This document shows positions 61,930-64,000 of a stretch of DNA of 64,000 nucleotides, piece by piece (the stretch's first letter is position 1; each line of letters starts with the position of its first letter). Origin of the DNA: Symbiodinium sp. CCMP2592 (taxonomy: Eukaryota; Sar; Dinophyceae; Suessiales; Symbiodiniaceae); the NCBI GenBank assembly GCA_905221615.1, contig CAJNDT010003557.1, positions 977,501 through 1,041,500 of the forward strand. The letters are read 5' to 3'. A program made the position numbers and the translations under genes. The notes beneath the pieces were generated by a model that did not search any database, had not been told where the DNA came from, and was given only the letters and a program-made list of their open reading frames with translations.

Positions 61930-64000
61930 GAGGACGATGTTTTTGAAACCCAGAATAGCCTGGCCTAGCTGACTGCTTGGTGGTTCTGACGGGTCTTGAG
62001 TCTGAGGAGGTCACGGTTGATGGGGAGCCAGCGGCAATTTCACCTTTCAGCAGCTTGTCCATGCGGTGGTAACCTTCACAGCACTGCTGTTTGGCCAACG
62101 GCACTACCTGCCCGATGCAGACTGCAGAAGTGATGTAGACAGCGGCTCAGACAGCGACAGGGTCCTGAATGAAGCCTTGCGGCTTGTTTTTCTTATTCTG
62201 CCCTCGTGTGGCTTCGCAGCATTGCGATCACATTTTGGGACACGAAAGCAGACCAAGCCGTCCACCACCAGGTCCGCAACTCTCTAGAAGCCAAGGATGT
62301 GTGAAGATCTTTCCTGATGTTGTCGTCATTGCTGCTGGGTTTATCGCGTCAAGCTCGTCGCTACATGCCAGCACAGCCAACACGCTCCCTGAGAACTGTG
62401 CAGACAATGTCCTCTCTTCAGGGTGCACCGGCGAAGGCGAGTGAGTCGCTCCCTGCAGACGACATGTCTTTGCACACATGCGGCTTCGAAGCTGTTCATA
62501 ATAGCTCCAGTGCTATACCGAAAGTGGGCTGAATCGTCAGGCAGACAGCAGAGAAATACAGGGGCCTAAATAAGTACCAACACTATATTGGGGGGTTCCT
62601 AAATATAACCATAGTATATCGGGCCCCAAAACCCTATCCTACTTCTTAAGGCCCCTATTTTACAAGAAGAGCTGGGGATCCCATCGACCCGGCAACCCCT
62701 CGGCAACTTTCTGCTGTCCGTCCCAGAAAGGTGAAGCTTTACAGTTATGGTCATTGTCAAGCAGGAAGCTGTACATGTCGGAGAAGGCTTAGTTTCCCGC
62801 AACTCCGAAGGAAAGACAGGTGACTCTCGAAGGTTGCCAAAAGCCCGCTGGCTTTGCAATTAGGAACTGCGGTCCCTCGGTGAGATCTCTTCCAAGATCC
62901 ATTGCAGATATAACCAGTGTTTCAGGCTTGAGGCTTGAAGTTCATGGTATCTTCCGTTGTGTTGGTATGGCGGACTCGCCAAGATGTGAAACAAAGCCAT
63001 CTCTCCGTTTTACACAACAGGAGGTCAGGAGGGATGCAGAGACTGTGACGCGGGGATTACATTCTGTGCCCATCTTCGGCACCCTGCACTAAACTAGGCG
63101 CAGTATGAGGATTTCGCAGTGCAAAGCAGCAAACACTGGCGTCTTGTGCCCTCATTCTCGTTCTCCTCAAGCCATGGAGCCTTGACCATGAGTTGCGAAA
63201 CACCCAAGCCCCAGCGAGAGCCCCAAACCCTAAAGCCTAAAGCTCTCAAGAAAATGTAAGTAACACCGAAGAGTCCCAAACCCATGTATAAACCCTACTG
63301 TACAGGCCCGAAGCCTTGGACCCTAAACCTCATACCATAAACCCAAAGAAGCCCGCGAGAGACTAAGCTCCCCCACCAACAAACGGAAGCCTGGGGTGCT
63401 AGAGCCATGGCTGAGAATCGCCAGCCGCTGCAGATCGCCCAGGGTGACAGTGAATCCAGGCAGTGGTTTGCAGGGTCATGGGGTTTATAGGGTTTAGGGT
63501 TTATACGGCTTTAAGTTTACAAACGAACCCGCGATCATACATGCTGAACAATAAACCCCGAACCGTGATGGTTCTTTTATCGTGTTGTTGCGGCTTTCAA
63601 TACCTGCGGGTGCCAGGAGGAACGTCTTCCTCGGCCATGAGTTCGTCGACGAGGCTTCGTCCCACTCGAAAGCCTGTGGGGTTAGAGGCTTACAGAGCTT
63701 TGCTGGTCCCCTTCGCCTTGGATCGCCAGTGTTGTGCAAGCTGCTGACCCTTCCTTCGTGTTCCTTAATAGAACTACATGATATAGTACACCCCAAAGCC
63801 CTGTTCTGATTCGTACGCCCCCATGCTTGACCGGAAGAGGGGTCTGGTCACAGCTCGACCAAAAGTTTAGTGCTTGAAGGCACAGCCAGCCTCTCGTCGC
63901 CATGTCACATGTTTGAAGTTGTAGCGCGACACATATATACATACAGACATACACCGCACATATATATATATATATATATAGACACACATATACAAATCTA
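61930..64000 (+). other. spacer after the repeat protein
   Basis: Decayed sequence around 62110-62170 (DVDSGSDSD-like codons), family-2 elements at 62561 and 63760, CCCTAAA fragments near 63220-63350 and a TA run at 63959-63980. No supported gene. Confidence 0.5.
62561..62658 (+). mobile_element. family-2 inverted-repeat element, best copy
   Basis: Ends AGGGGCCTAAATAAGTA and CTACTTCTTAAGGCCCCT are near-perfect inverted repeats. Decayed copies lie near 1400, 1631, 16570, 26165, 44359 and 63760. Confidence 0.85.

Noticed and set aside
1..64000. Subtelomeric origin of the whole window because of TTTAGGG sequence
   Set aside because: The tracts are short, degenerate, change orientation at each exon and lie between genes across 64 kb, so they are interstitial.
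1..64000. tRNA, rRNA, CRISPR arrays and the dinoflagellate spliced leader gene
   Set aside because: None was recognised by eye on either strand; a covariance-model search would be needed to exclude tRNAs.

Overview
The window looks like nuclear DNA of a dinoflagellate. The grounds are: all recognisable genes lie on the + strand in one long row; introns start with GT, GC or GA and end with AG; exons are tiny and GC-rich at the third codon position; TTTAGGG-type (plant/alveolate telomere type) sequence is scattered everywhere; and the intron-free genes carry a coiled coil followed by a Hint-like domain. No RNA gene, CRISPR array or bacterial signal was seen. Exon limits were read by eye from frame, phase, third-position GC and, for one gene, from knowledge of the protein family. 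They are proposals, not measured transcripts.

Layout. (1) About 1-10,620: 3' part of a multi-exon gene of unknown function. (2) 10,823-25,683: one very long multi-exon gene, or a close row of several, opening with a signal-peptide-like exon; family not recognised. (3) 26,797-39,699: a eukaryotic-type glutathione synthetase cut into about 27 exons of 20-175 bp. This is the anchor of the window, because the conserved protein fixes exon borders and shows that AG|GC and AG|GA donors are used. (4) About 40,100-56,300: a unit of 5-7 kb present three times. Each unit has short upstream exons, a CA/TG-rich stretch, a coiled-coil + Hint-like ORF (41,939; about 47,744; 53,939) and a conserved downstream coding block. 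The middle copy is broken. (5) 59,486-61,929: an acidic protein made of thirteen 60-residue repeats.

The most interesting signals are in the introns. Three copies of an element with CCTTAAGG-type termini sit exactly between coding exons. Each makes a complete GA...AG intron, two in one orientation and one in the other, so this looks like an introner (intron-making transposable element) whose palindromic ends supply both splice sites. Independently, many introns begin with G-strand telomere-like sequence (GTTTAGGG...) and end with the C-strand version (...CCCTAAACCC...AG), so the two ends of one intron are complementary. Several further short inverted-repeat families (about 80-110 bp) fill introns and spacers.
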